Assembly: GCF_001879205.1 (NCBI RefSeq)
Contig: NZ_MLFK01000005.1
Span: forward strand, 1-64,000
Length of the DNA stretch: 64,000 nt
Direction of reading: 5' to 3'
Origin: Flavobacterium johnsoniae
GTDB taxonomy: Bacteria; Bacteroidota; Bacteroidia; Flavobacteriales; Flavobacteriaceae
Below the pieces are notes generated by a model, which did no database searches, was not told the origin of the DNA, and was given only the letters and a program-made list of their open reading frames with translations. This document shows positions 8,358 through 18,942 of the stretch, piece by piece. The position numbers and the translations under genes were made by a program. Each line of letters begins with the position of its first letter. Position 1 is the stretch's first letter.

Positions 8358-8458
8358 TCTTTATAAAATTTGACATAAATAATTACGCTTTATGAAATCA
8401 ATAAAGCGAAAACATAAAAGCTTACTGAGCTTTTATAAGAATCAATATTTTATAAAGA
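8358..8458 (-). promoter_or_regulatory. Nested inverted repeats in the 5' region of the NAD(P)-binding gene
   Basis: Outer arms TCTTTATAAAAT (8358-8369) and ATTTTATAAAGA (8447-8458) are perfectly complementary. They enclose two further perfect inverted repeats: CGCTTTAT/ATAAAGCG (8386-8393, 8401-8408) and ATAAAAGCT/AGCTTTTAT (8414-8422, 8428-8436). The outer proximal arm ends 7 nt before the start codon. As RNA on the minus strand this can draw as a three-way junction covering the ribosome site. Alternatively these are operator sites. Confidence 0.4.
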
Positions 8459-8504
8459 GATTTTAATACTTCAAAAATAAAAAAATATTTTAAAAGCAGT
8501 AAAC

Positions 8505-8536
8505 AAAAAAAGCCAAACATATCGTTTGGCTTTTTA
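8505..8536 (-). terminator. Intrinsic terminator after atpC
   Basis: AGCCAAAC / GTTTGGCT arms (8511-8518, 8524-8531), loop ATATC, preceded and followed by A/T runs, 18 nt after the atpC stop codon. Confidence 0.85.
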
Positions 8537-8553
8537 TTTATTCTAAAATTGTC

Positions 8554-8835
8554 TTAGTCTACTAAAACAATTACTTTATTGTCTTTCATTTCGATTGTAC
8601 CTGACGTAATCTCCAATGTATAAGTTTGGTCATTAACTCTCGTAAATTTACCCGCTACCTCTTTAGAAAAGTTAAAACTTGGCGCTGCAATTTTTACAGT
8701 TCCTTTTTCTAGAATAGAAACAATAGGAGCGTGATTATTCAATATTTGAAAGCTTCCATTAACTCCAGGAAGTGTAACCGATGTTACTTCTCCTGAAAAT
8801 AATTTTGCTTCTGGTGATACTATTTCTAAAATCAT
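8554..8835 (-). CDS. atpC: F1Fo ATP synthase epsilon subunit
   Basis: 93 residues from the ATG at 8835 (MILEIVSPEAKLFSG). This is the beta-sandwich domain of the central-stalk epsilon subunit, which couples and regulates rotation. The C-terminal helical hairpin of longer homologues is absent, as is common in Bacteroidetes. An in-frame upstream ATG at 8895 would add residues translated from a repeat array and is rejected. It follows atpD on the minus strand. No other ATP synthase genes are present here, which fits the split arrangement known in this phylum. Confidence 0.93.
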   Translation of the reverse strand: MILEIVSPEAKLFSGEVTSVTLPGVNGSFQILNNHAPIVSILEKGTVKIAAPSFNFSKEVAGKFTRVNDQTYTLEITSGTIEMKDNKVIVLVD

Positions 8836-8844
8836 GTCTTTTTT

Positions 8845-8912
8845 AGTTAATAGTTGATGGTTGATGGTTGATGGTTGCTTTCTAACAACTGACAACTAAC
8901 AACTAACAACCA
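8845..8912. repeat. Seven-nt-period repeat arrays between atpD and atpC (family I)
   Basis: GTTGATG is repeated three times near 8853-8873, and a second array of CAACTAA-type heptamers (8884-8912) follows. The GTTG and CAAC cores are in register at 7-nt spacing, so the two arrays can pair imperfectly in the intercistronic mRNA. The whole 82-nt atpD-atpC gap consists of these arrays. Confidence 0.7.
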
Positions 8913-8917
8913 AATTA

Positions 8918-10432
<1,515 letters not shown>

Positions 10433-10490
10433 TTATGTATTTATTAAATAGCTATTTAGGTTTATCGAAAATACCTCTTTTTTCAGAGCG

Positions 10491-10520
10491 CAAAGATAAT
10501 TTTTTAAAATATAAAATCAA
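10491..10520 (-). promoter_or_regulatory. Promoter of atpD-atpC
   Basis: On the minus strand TTG (complement of 10518-10520), a 19-nt spacer, then TATCTTTG (complement of 10491-10498) matches the Bacteroidetes TTTG-N17-23-TAnnTTTG arrangement. It predicts a leader of about 55 nt. Confidence 0.65.
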
Positions 10521-10608
10521 TTTTTTTTTCATAAAAAATACCACGATTTTGTTTGATTCATAAAACTTACCCAAAAAATAACCAAAACAGCATTTTTTTA
10601 ATAAAAGA

Positions 10609-10648
10609 AAAAAAACCGCTTCATCCTAAAAATGAGCGGTTTTTTGAA
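10609..10648 (-). terminator. Intrinsic terminator after the SGNH hydrolase gene
   Basis: AACCGCT-TCAT and ATGA-GCGGTT arms (one bulged T) with a short loop, flanked by A-rich and T6 runs. It is placed 18 nt past the stop of the 10666-12192 gene. Confidence 0.8.
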
Positions 10649-10665
10649 GTTAAAAAAAGTTTTAA

Positions 10666-12192
10666 TTATAATTTCGCCGGGAATAAAACCTGGTAGTCAC
10701 CAATATTTACACCTTTTAAGTTTGAACCATATTTACCATTAATTGCTTCTATAAATTTATTAGCAATAAAAGCATATCCTCTCGGAGAAGGGTGAACTCC
10801 ATCTAAAGAAAACATACCTCCTGTAACAAATGTCGCTTTTAATGTAAAGTTATTCATCGTGATTCCGTTTGGCTTGTTTAAATCTGCCATAATTGATTCT
10901 GCATCAACAATTGCTAAACCGTTTGCTTCGGCAACTGTTTTTATAGTCGAATTATAAGCCGCAGTAGCAACTCCAATTTCTGCCACTTCAGAAGGTAATA
11001 AAACATATCTGTCCGGCAAAGGAAAAGTAACTCCTAATTGCGATAAAGAAGGTGAAGGAGAAGCAACTCCATCAAGAGCTACACTTGGAACTTTTCCAAT
11101 TCTGGAAGAAGCGCCCAAAACAATTAAATCAGTAGGCAGTGCTTGTCTGGCTCGTCCAAAAATCTGCCCCATTACCGTGGCAGTAGTCACATCTAATCCG
11201 CCGCCCATTAATACAGTTTTTAAGCTTGCCGACAAATCAGGCAAAGTCTCGTCTACAATTAACAACGGGTTATTTCCAGTTGTTGACAAAAGATTAATCC
11301 TGCTTCCCTGCCCTAAAAAGACTAAAGCATTGCGCAATGGCCCGTACAATTGAGCGTTTAAAGTATTTACCAAACTAACGCCTCCCGCACTTAAATTAGC
11401 CTGAGTAAGTTGATTATAAGCAATCACACGGAAATGAGGAAGAGTAGTAATAACAGGCAAATTAGCCACAACACCTTTTCTTCCGCCAGCAACAAGCTGC
11501 GTAACTAATCCTTTATAAGCTGCATCGAAAGTTGCAGGCGGCGTTAAAGGATTTACCGCTGGATCTCCTCCGGCAGTTGCATATCCTAATTCATCATTTC
11601 CTCCAATCCACAAAGAGAAGAAAGTAGGATTTTGACTTAAAGCATCTGCCAAAACTGTAGTTGTCGCACTTGAAGCAAAACGAGCAAAATAAGGATTTGC
11701 TGTTCCTGCAGCTACCCCGGCAGGATTACCATAACCAGGCGCAAGCAAATGAAAAGATTTAGCACCAGGCACTCCTAAATTATTAAAACTGCCCGCCAAA
11801 TGAGCTGTAACTTCTGTTGTTGGCACTCCCTCAACCGGAATCGGAGTAACATTAAAATACAAACGAGGTCCAGCAACAACATTCCCTCCTAACAATAAAC
11901 CACCTATATTATCATTTGTAAAAGGCGTTTTAAATTCCCCTCCTCCAACTAATGAAAATTGCTGTGCCAAAATATTAGGATAAGCACCTTCCTGCCCTTT
12001 AATAAATAAAGCATTATCACTAAATCCTGCCGCAAAAGAATCACCTAATGCAACATATTTAGAAAAGTTGGCAGAACCGGAAGTTAAGGGCTGCCCATCT
12101 GAAGAATCTACAACAGTAACCGCGTCATCGTCGCTGTTACAGGCCGCAAAGGTCAACGAAACCAATAAGAGCCATTTGAAATTTTTTATCAT
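10666..12192 (-). CDS. SGNH/GDSL-family hydrolase lipoprotein
   Basis: 508 residues. A lipoprotein signal ends 'LTFAAC' with Cys18, followed by Asp-rich 'NSDDDA'. Block I 'VALGDSFAAG' holds the nucleophile Ser52, block III is 'WIGGNDELGY', and block V has Asp464 and His467 in 'LDGVHPSPRGY'. The catalytic set of an SGNH esterase/lipase is therefore complete, with a large insertion between blocks. It lies 85 nt downstream of a TonB-dependent receptor gene on the same strand, so it is probably a surface or periplasmic esterase co-expressed with an uptake receptor. The substrate is unknown. Confidence 0.88.
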   Translation of the reverse strand: MIKNFKWLLLVSLTFAACNSDDDAVTVVDSSDGQPLTSGSANFSKYVALGDSFAAGFSDNALFIKGQEGAYPNILAQQFSLVGGGEFKTPFTNDNIGGLLLGGNVVAGPRLYFNVTPIPVEGVPTTEVTAHLAGSFNNLGVPGAKSFHLLAPGYGNPAGVAAGTANPYFARFASSATTTVLADALSQNPTFFSLWIGGNDELGYATAGGDPAVNPLTPPATFDAAYKGLVTQLVAGGRKGVVANLPVITTLPHFRVIAYNQLTQANLSAGGVSLVNTLNAQLYGPLRNALVFLGQGSRINLLSTTGNNPLLIVDETLPDLSASLKTVLMGGGLDVTTATVMGQIFGRARQALPTDLIVLGASSRIGKVPSVALDGVASPSPSLSQLGVTFPLPDRYVLLPSEVAEIGVATAAYNSTIKTVAEANGLAIVDAESIMADLNKPNGITMNNFTLKATFVTGGMFSLDGVHPSPRGYAFIANKFIEAINGKYGSNLKGVNIGDYQVLFPAKL

Positions 12193-12277
12193 GATTATAT
12201 ATTTTTAAATTATTTCTTCCTCAAAAGTTATTTTCATGAAGGAAATAATATGATTATAGTACTTTAAAGTTTTTCAA

Positions 12278-15115
12278 TTACGGATTAATTGTCCACGAAG
12301 CAAAATATTGCTGTCCGATTAAACCAGCTCCAATTACCTGGTAGTATTCTTTACCGCCAATGTTAGCTGCTCCTAATTTTATAACCGATTTTAATTGTGG
12401 AATTCCATAATTAATCTGAGCATCTATTACAGTTGCAGATTTGATTATACCATCAGCAAATCCTGCCTGCCACAGATATTCACTATTCCATCGTCCACTT
12501 ACATTAAATCCGAAATTTTTGAATAATTTCTCATTTCCAATAGACACTTTTACTCTATGTTTTGGAGTATTAAAACCAGCCTCAAAACTTGGGTCTTTTG
12601 CCTGATCAAAATCAAACTGAGCATAATTATAGTTAGCCCCTAATTCGAAGTCAGAAACTATTTTTTTAGAAAGACCAACTCCAAATCCTAGTGAATGTAT
12701 TTCTACATCTGAATTTGTATACAATTGATACGTTCTATATTCTCCATTCTGAAGAGCACGTATAGATTGTGCGCCTGCATCAGTAACAGGATTATTAGGC
12801 ACCGGCAAATTTGGACTATCCTGAGCCGTTCCATAGTAAGGAGCAACCACATTTAAGTTACCAATAAAGTTATTGTATATATTATAGTAACCATTAATAT
12901 CTATTGACATACCTTCAAAAACAGAACGATATCCTAATTCAAAAGCTTTCACTTCTTCAGGCTTCACAAGATTGGCTCTTGATTTCGTTAACAATGCCGC
13001 CGCTGCAACCGGATTACTTCCTGCCATTGCAGAGAAAGCAGTAACAGAACTTGCCAAATACGAATTATAATAAGCATCGTTACCGTTCATAACTTTAGTT
13101 GGACCGCCGTTATAAGCCTGACCTTCGGCACTAAGATTGAAAGTTTCATTAAATCTCGTTAAGTTATCCGGAGCAGATCCAAGCAATACTGCGTTTCCAA
13201 TATTAAATCCGATATACTGATCCTGAGTTGACGGATTTCTAAAACCTGTCTGGAACGATCCTCTTAAGATATGATTTTTCTTCTCTCCTGCTGAATACAC
13301 CAAAGATAAACGCGGTGAATAATTTCCATCAAAGTTTTTAGATTTATCATAACGGATAGAACCTGTAAACTTCAATCTATCATCCAAAAACTTTTTCATC
13401 AATTGAGCATAAGCACCATATTCGTTATAATCAATCGGCCCATTTGCATCAGTGTAGATTCTTCCGTGAGAATTTAACTCATAAGCTCTAAATGATCCCC
13501 CAACCTGAATCTCTGCAAATTTTATAATATCTCTGAAATTATAATTAGCATCCGAATGATAAATTTTAGAATTATCAACCAATTTTGAACCAGAAAGAAC
13601 GTCTGCTTCATTTACAACTTCATTAAAAGCACTTTTAAACTGAGCGGAACCTGGTAAAAAACGGCCTGTGTCAGCTGTAGATCTTGCTGCCGCATGAGCC
13701 TGCTGAGGCGTCATGCCAGCCAAAGTACCCTGAATAAAAGCTCCTGCATATTGACCAAACCAAGTATTATCATCTTTCCATTTTCTATTCACATTGATAC
13801 CCGTAAAAATCATATCATAAGAATGCCCTCCATCTTCTGAAGTCATATACCCTCTCAAGAAAAAGTTTTTCCCCTTGAATTCTAATTTATGCTGCTGCAT
13901 AAAAAAGTCATTCAAATAATATCTGTTTGCTCCTTGATAAACTGCATTACCAGTACCAAATTTACTCTGCCAGATAATTTCCAGTCTTTCATCTCCAAAA
14001 GGTCTTCCGTGAAAAGAGAAATCAATTTTTTTATTTGCCGCTTTATTATCAGTCAGATCAATCTCATTGTATCCGGTTCTGCTTACATTTGAATTTGGAA
14101 GCAAATTAGAAGCTCCTGCAGGAATTAATCCCATAGCTTCCAGTTTTAAACCAACACCTTTAATATTTGTTGAAGCCTCGTCGCCATACACATTGATACC
14201 ATCATAACTAGGATCTGTTCTATCAATCCCTGATCTTGTTTTGTCGTTGTAGTTTGTTGCGTACCAATCCGTAGCCTGCATATAGGTAAAATTCGCTTTT
14301 GCAGCAAAATATTTATTGAAAGCATGCGCGAATCGAATACCAAAATCATAATAACCATTTGTACCCGCAGCTTCTTGCGAAGTTACTCCATATTTAAAAT
14401 AAGTTGAAACGCCTTGATAAGTAAACGGACTTTTGCTTGTCATGAACAAAATTCCGTTGAATGCATTTGCCCCATATAAAGCAGATGAAGCCCCAGGAAG
14501 AAGTTCCACACTTTGAACATCAATTTCAGACACTCCAATCATATTTCCTAAAACGAAATTTAACAGCGGAGATGAGTTATCCATACCATCCACCAGCTGC
14601 ATGAAACGAGTATTTGCAACTGTAGCGAATCCTCTTGTATTAATCGATTTAAATGACATACTGCTGGTATTCATCTGAACCTCTTTTAAATTCTCCAAAC
14701 CATCATAAAAAGACGGCGATGCTGTTTTCTTGATATCCTGTATACCCATTCTTTCAATTGTAACAGGAGATTCTAAAATACGTTCAGGTGTTCTTGAAGC
14801 CGAAACCACTATTTCATCCAGCTTATTTTCTTCACCTTTTAAAACCACATTTACTTTTTGATTTGCCGATGTCACATTAACTGTCACTGTTTCAAACCCT
14901 ACTGCCGAAACCTTTATTGAAAATGGCAGTTTAGCATTTGTGGTCAATTTAAATGTTCCATCAAAATCAGTTGATGCTCCTGTGTTGCTGCCGGACACAA
15001 CAACATTGGCACCAGGAATAGATTGTTTGTTACTATCGGTAACAGAACCTGTAATTGTATTCTGCGCAAAGGATATTCCGCTGAAAAACAACATAATTAG
15101 CAAATAGACTCTCAT
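12278..15115 (-). CDS. TonB-dependent outer-membrane receptor with carboxypeptidase-D-like N-terminal domain
   Basis: 945 residues from the ATG at 15115, where a signal peptide begins (MRVYLLIMLFFSGISFAQ). An upstream in-frame ATG at 15220 would put a hydrophobic AT-rich extension in front and is rejected. Order: CarboxypepD_reg-like beta-sandwich (about 20-105, 'ITGSVTDSNKQSIPGANV'), plug domain (about 110-230, 'ILESPVTIERMGIQDI'), then a 22-strand barrel to the C-terminus. No SusD-like partner is present; instead an SGNH hydrolase lipoprotein follows. This suggests uptake of an ester-containing or lipid-like ligand, which is inference. Confidence 0.93.
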   Translation of the reverse strand: MRVYLLIMLFFSGISFAQNTITGSVTDSNKQSIPGANVVVSGSNTGASTDFDGTFKLTTNAKLPFSIKVSAVGFETVTVNVTSANQKVNVVLKGEENKLDEIVVSASRTPERILESPVTIERMGIQDIKKTASPSFYDGLENLKEVQMNTSSMSFKSINTRGFATVANTRFMQLVDGMDNSSPLLNFVLGNMIGVSEIDVQSVELLPGASSALYGANAFNGILFMTSKSPFTYQGVSTYFKYGVTSQEAAGTNGYYDFGIRFAHAFNKYFAAKANFTYMQATDWYATNYNDKTRSGIDRTDPSYDGINVYGDEASTNIKGVGLKLEAMGLIPAGASNLLPNSNVSRTGYNEIDLTDNKAANKKIDFSFHGRPFGDERLEIIWQSKFGTGNAVYQGANRYYLNDFFMQQHKLEFKGKNFFLRGYMTSEDGGHSYDMIFTGINVNRKWKDDNTWFGQYAGAFIQGTLAGMTPQQAHAAARSTADTGRFLPGSAQFKSAFNEVVNEADVLSGSKLVDNSKIYHSDANYNFRDIIKFAEIQVGGSFRAYELNSHGRIYTDANGPIDYNEYGAYAQLMKKFLDDRLKFTGSIRYDKSKNFDGNYSPRLSLVYSAGEKKNHILRGSFQTGFRNPSTQDQYIGFNIGNAVLLGSAPDNLTRFNETFNLSAEGQAYNGGPTKVMNGNDAYYNSYLASSVTAFSAMAGSNPVAAAALLTKSRANLVKPEEVKAFELGYRSVFEGMSIDINGYYNIYNNFIGNLNVVAPYYGTAQDSPNLPVPNNPVTDAGAQSIRALQNGEYRTYQLYTNSDVEIHSLGFGVGLSKKIVSDFELGANYNYAQFDFDQAKDPSFEAGFNTPKHRVKVSIGNEKLFKNFGFNVSGRWNSEYLWQAGFADGIIKSATVIDAQINYGIPQLKSVIKLGAANIGGKEYYQVIGAGLIGQQYFASWTINP

Positions 15116-15380
15116 TAGGGTTAGGTTTTTGGTTAGTTTTATTACTAGTTTGTATAGCCAAAATACAAATAATTTTAATATTAATAATAAAACGTTAAAA
15201 AAAACCAATATTAAGCACAATTTTTACAACAATTTTAACTATTTCGTAATTGCTTTTATTAGATTAAAATCAATATTTAATTACAATATCCACAACAATA
15301 CTATGCATACATATAAAATTTCATAACATTTTTGAGGATTTAATAAAAATACATATATCAGAAAAAAAATTTGACAATAA

Positions 15381-15412
15381 AAAAAAGCGAGACCTAAATC
15401 TCGCTTTTTTAA
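15381..15412. terminator. Strong intrinsic terminator after glmS
   Basis: A perfect 12-bp stem AAAAAAGCGAGA / TCTCGCTTTTTT (15381-15392, 15399-15410) with a 6-nt loop. It is symmetrical, so it could also stop plus-strand transcription. Confidence 0.9.
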
Positions 15413-15434
15413 CATTATTATATTTTAAAAATAT

Positions 15435-17285
15435 TTATTCTACTGTAACTGATTTTGCTAAGTTACGAGGCTGATCTACATTACAACCTCTCATAACTGC
15501 AATATAGTACGAAAGTAATTGTAAAGGTATAGTCGTAATAAGCGGTGATAATGCGTCTGAAGTTTCCGGAATTTCGATTACATAATCGGCTAATTCACGA
15601 ACTTGCGTATCTCCTTTTGTTACAACTGCAATGATTTTACCGCTTCTGGATTTAATTTCCTGAATGTTACTTACAATTTTGTCATAATGACCTTGTTTTG
15701 GTGCAATTACAATAACCGGCATATGTTCGTCGATTAAAGCAATAGGACCGTGTTTCATTTCGGCAGCAGGATATCCTTCAGCATGGATGTATGAAATCTC
15801 TTTTAGCTTCAAGGCACCTTCTAACGCAACCGGAAAATTATATCCTCTTCCTAAATAAAGACAGTTTGGCGCATCTTTAAAAGCCGCCGCAATTTCTTTT
15901 GCTCTGTCGTTAGTTTCTAAAGCTTCAGATACTTTCTCCGGAATTAATTCTAATTCCTGCAGATAAGCATGGAAATCAGGATTTGATAATGTTCCTTTTG
16001 CTTTTCCTAATCTCAACGCAATCATCGTTAAAACCGTGATTTGAGTAGTAAATGCTTTTGTAGAAGCTACTCCAATTTCTGGCCCTGCGTGTGTATAAGC
16101 ACCTGCATGACTTTCTCTTGAAATAGACGAACCTACAACGTTACAAACTCCAAATACAAAAGCGCCGTTTTCTTTAGCTAATTTAATAGCAGCCATAGTA
16201 TCTGCTGTTTCTCCAGATTGAGAAATAGCAATTACAACATCGTCTTTATTGATAATTGGGTTTCTGTATCTAAATTCAGAAGCATATTCTACTTCAACCG
16301 GAATACGGGTAAACTCTTCAAAGATATACTCGGCAACTAAACCGGCATGCCATGAAGTTCCGCACGCAACAATTAAAATTCGCTTAGCATTTAAGAATTT
16401 CTCCAAATTATCTTCAACACCAGCCATTTGAACAATTCCTTCATTGGCATGAAGTCTTCCTCTGTAAGTGTCTTTAATTACACTTGGCTGTTCGTAGATT
16501 TCTTTTAGCATGAAATGGTCGTAACCACCTTTTTCAATCTGCTCCAAATTCATTTGAAGTTCCTGAATATAAGGATCTACTAAAGAATCATCTTTAATTT
16601 TTCTAATTTTAAGAGGCTTGTGCAGTCTGATATTCGCCATTTCACCGTCTTCTAAATATACGGCATTCGAAGTATATTCGATAAACGGAGAAGCATCTGA
16701 AGCAATGAAGTATTCTCCTTCACCAACTCCAATTGCCAATGGACTTCCTAATCTTGCTGCTACAATTTCGTTTGGATTTTTTTTATCAAAAACCGCAATT
16801 GCATAAGCACCTACTACCTGGTTTAAAGCAATCTGAACAGCTTTACCCAATTTTATATTTTCATTTTTCTGAACTTCCTCAATTAAGTTTACCAAAACTT
16901 CTGTATCAGTATCAGATTTGAAAGCATAACCACGCTTAATTAATTCTTCTTTAAGCGGTGCATAATTCTCAATAATTCCGTTATGAATAATTACTAAATC
17001 TCCGGAATTAGAAACATGAGGATGTGAATTCACATCATTTGGAACACCGTGGGTTGCCCAGCGGGTATGTCCAATTCCAATATTTCCACTAATAGAAAAA
17101 CCTTCCTGCGATTTAGCTTCTAGATCTGAAACCTTACCTTTTGTCTTACAGACTTTTATACCCGACTCGTCATCGTACAACATAACGCCGGCACTATCAT
17201 ATCCTCTGTACTCAAGCCGCTTTAATCCTTTTATAACAATAGGATAAGCCTCTCTATGACCGATATATCCAACAATTCCACACAT
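15435..17285 (-). CDS. glmS: Glutamine-fructose-6-phosphate aminotransferase (isomerizing)
   Basis: 616 residues. It makes glucosamine-6-phosphate from fructose-6-phosphate and glutamine, the entry to peptidoglycan and lipopolysaccharide amino sugars. The N-terminal class II glutaminase starts with Cys2 ('MCGIVGYIGHR') and carries 'HTRWATHG'. Two SIS sugar-isomerase domains follow, with 'ACGTSWHAG' and 'LGRGYNFPVALEGALKLKEI', and the canonical end is 'PRNLAKSVTVE'. It is last in a unit with a half glycogen-synthase gene and DUF4270, starting 9 nt after the latter. Confidence 0.98.
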   Translation of the reverse strand: MCGIVGYIGHREAYPIVIKGLKRLEYRGYDSAGVMLYDDESGIKVCKTKGKVSDLEAKSQEGFSISGNIGIGHTRWATHGVPNDVNSHPHVSNSGDLVIIHNGIIENYAPLKEELIKRGYAFKSDTDTEVLVNLIEEVQKNENIKLGKAVQIALNQVVGAYAIAVFDKKNPNEIVAARLGSPLAIGVGEGEYFIASDASPFIEYTSNAVYLEDGEMANIRLHKPLKIRKIKDDSLVDPYIQELQMNLEQIEKGGYDHFMLKEIYEQPSVIKDTYRGRLHANEGIVQMAGVEDNLEKFLNAKRILIVACGTSWHAGLVAEYIFEEFTRIPVEVEYASEFRYRNPIINKDDVVIAISQSGETADTMAAIKLAKENGAFVFGVCNVVGSSISRESHAGAYTHAGPEIGVASTKAFTTQITVLTMIALRLGKAKGTLSNPDFHAYLQELELIPEKVSEALETNDRAKEIAAAFKDAPNCLYLGRGYNFPVALEGALKLKEISYIHAEGYPAAEMKHGPIALIDEHMPVIVIAPKQGHYDKIVSNIQEIKSRSGKIIAVVTKGDTQVRELADYVIEIPETSDALSPLITTIPLQLLSYYIAVMRGCNVDQPRNLAKSVTVE

Positions 17286-17294
17286 ATATATTTA

Positions 17295-18922
17295 TTAATT
17301 TGGTTTCGTGTAGTAAACCTCAAGTCTCAATCGTTTATCATCTGGAACAGAAGATTTTCCACCATACAAAATTGTACCCAGCGGATTCATGACTGATGCT
17401 TTTGGCACCTGTGAAAAGTACTCAATTGGATCATTGAAAAGTACAATTCTTTTTTCCAGAAAATTAGAGGTACTAATACCAATACTTTCTGTAACAACAA
17501 GCCCTAAATCAACATTTTTGGCTGTTTTGTCTTTAATTAGATTTCTAATGTGGTTTGTAATCCTAATTTTATAGGTTTTACCTCTCTTGTTATCACCAAG
17601 ATTAATTAAACCTCCAAAAATATATTTAGCTCCTTTTGTATCACCAGTAGTTAAACTTGAAGTTTGATCTGAAAAATAATCCACAACTGGAACATTGTTG
17701 GTTAGATCATATAAATAAATTCTTCTTGGCTCATCAGCTCCGGTCATTTTATCCGAATCAATATTGAATACTAAATTAGCTTCATTCACTTTCCAGTTTT
17801 TAGCTCTAATATCGTCTAATTTTGATGCGAAATCAGTAAGTCTGATTACAGCTGCAGATCCCTGGCCTCCTTTTATATAAAGTCTTTCGTCTCCTTCTAT
17901 TTTATTTACATTTGATGAATTTATAGCATCTGCATAAGCAGTAGATTTAGCATCTTGCAATAAATTTGCCGTACCACCTGAACTAGTTGGGGTTACAAAA
18001 TTAATTACTAAAGTTTTCTCTTCTGTCGTGTTCTCATCATCAGTTGTAATCGCTGTTTTAGCTTTATAGGTAATGGTAATTTTACCTTTAGAGAAATCCA
18101 TTAAAGCCATGTTAGTTGCCGGGCTTCCGTCCGCTTTTTCAACTTTAAAATACAATCCTCTGAAATATTCCTGAAAAACATCAGCTGCTGCTAGTTTAGA
18201 AGCTGGTGCTTTTAAAATTTTATCCTGAAAAAATGCAGTATCTAAATTCAAACGCATTTCCGGAGCCGTATAAGTCGTAGTTTCTTTTCCTGCATCATCC
18301 TTTGTAACTAACTTATATTCTTCTGCGCTAAAAAAGAATTGATCATTTTGGGCAGGTTTACTCACATCATTATTTAAACGAGGTTTTCCTCCTACTGCCT
18401 GTTCAAAAATAGAATTTTGAGCAGTATAATAAAACTGCGGCAATTCAGATCCGTTATCCACATACGAGCTGCGCATTTGGTAACCTGACTCATAAACACT
18501 TAGCTTCAATTTCCCATCAGGTGGCCCATAAATAGAATCTATGCATAAGTATGACTTCCATCTGTATTATTTGCTGTTATATGGCTGAAATAAGGAACAC
18601 TTAAAACAGCACTTTCGATAACAGGAGTTTCTCCTATTGTTGGTGCATACGTGGCAAGGGCAACCTGAGTTACATAATTTCCTGTAGTTTCTCCAAAAAC
18701 CGGATTATTATAAATTCCTAAAGCAGTTGTAGATAAAATATTCGACTGTACCGAAGTAACTTCTTGATTAAAAGCAACTACATCATATTTTTCAGACTCA
18801 AGACCGAAATGATCATCACCAATTAAATCTTCGCCAATCGCATTAAAATCTTTGTCACAAGAATATAAAAGAACAACCGTAGCGGCTAATAGAATTTTCT
18901 TAATAAAAGAAGTATTATACAT
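17295..18922 (-). pseudogene. DUF4270 lipoprotein gene split by a single-base frameshift
   Basis: An N-terminal frame (18922-18539, 127 residues) carries a lipoprotein signal ending 'LLYSC' (Cys22) and runs into TAG at 18539-18541. The remaining 400-odd residues of the same family continue in another frame down to 17295. The residues just past the stop, in the second frame, read 'IDSIYGPPDGKLKLSVYESG', the expected DUF4270 continuation 'LDSIYG...LSVYES'. Restoring one T (GCA TTA GAT instead of GCA TAG AT) rejoins both parts into a ~540-residue protein. No other disruption is seen, so the lesion is recent or an assembly error. It lies between the GT5-like gene and glmS; function unknown. Confidence 0.85.
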
Positions 18923-18942
18923 GTTTAATAATAAAGTTAAAT

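Noticed and set aside
8845..8912. Regular repeats considered as a CRISPR array
   Set aside because: The period is 7 nt with no spacers, and no cas genes are present in the window.
12278..15220. TonB receptor start at 15220
   Set aside because: The extra 35 residues are AT-rich leader. A proper signal peptide begins at the ATG at 15115.
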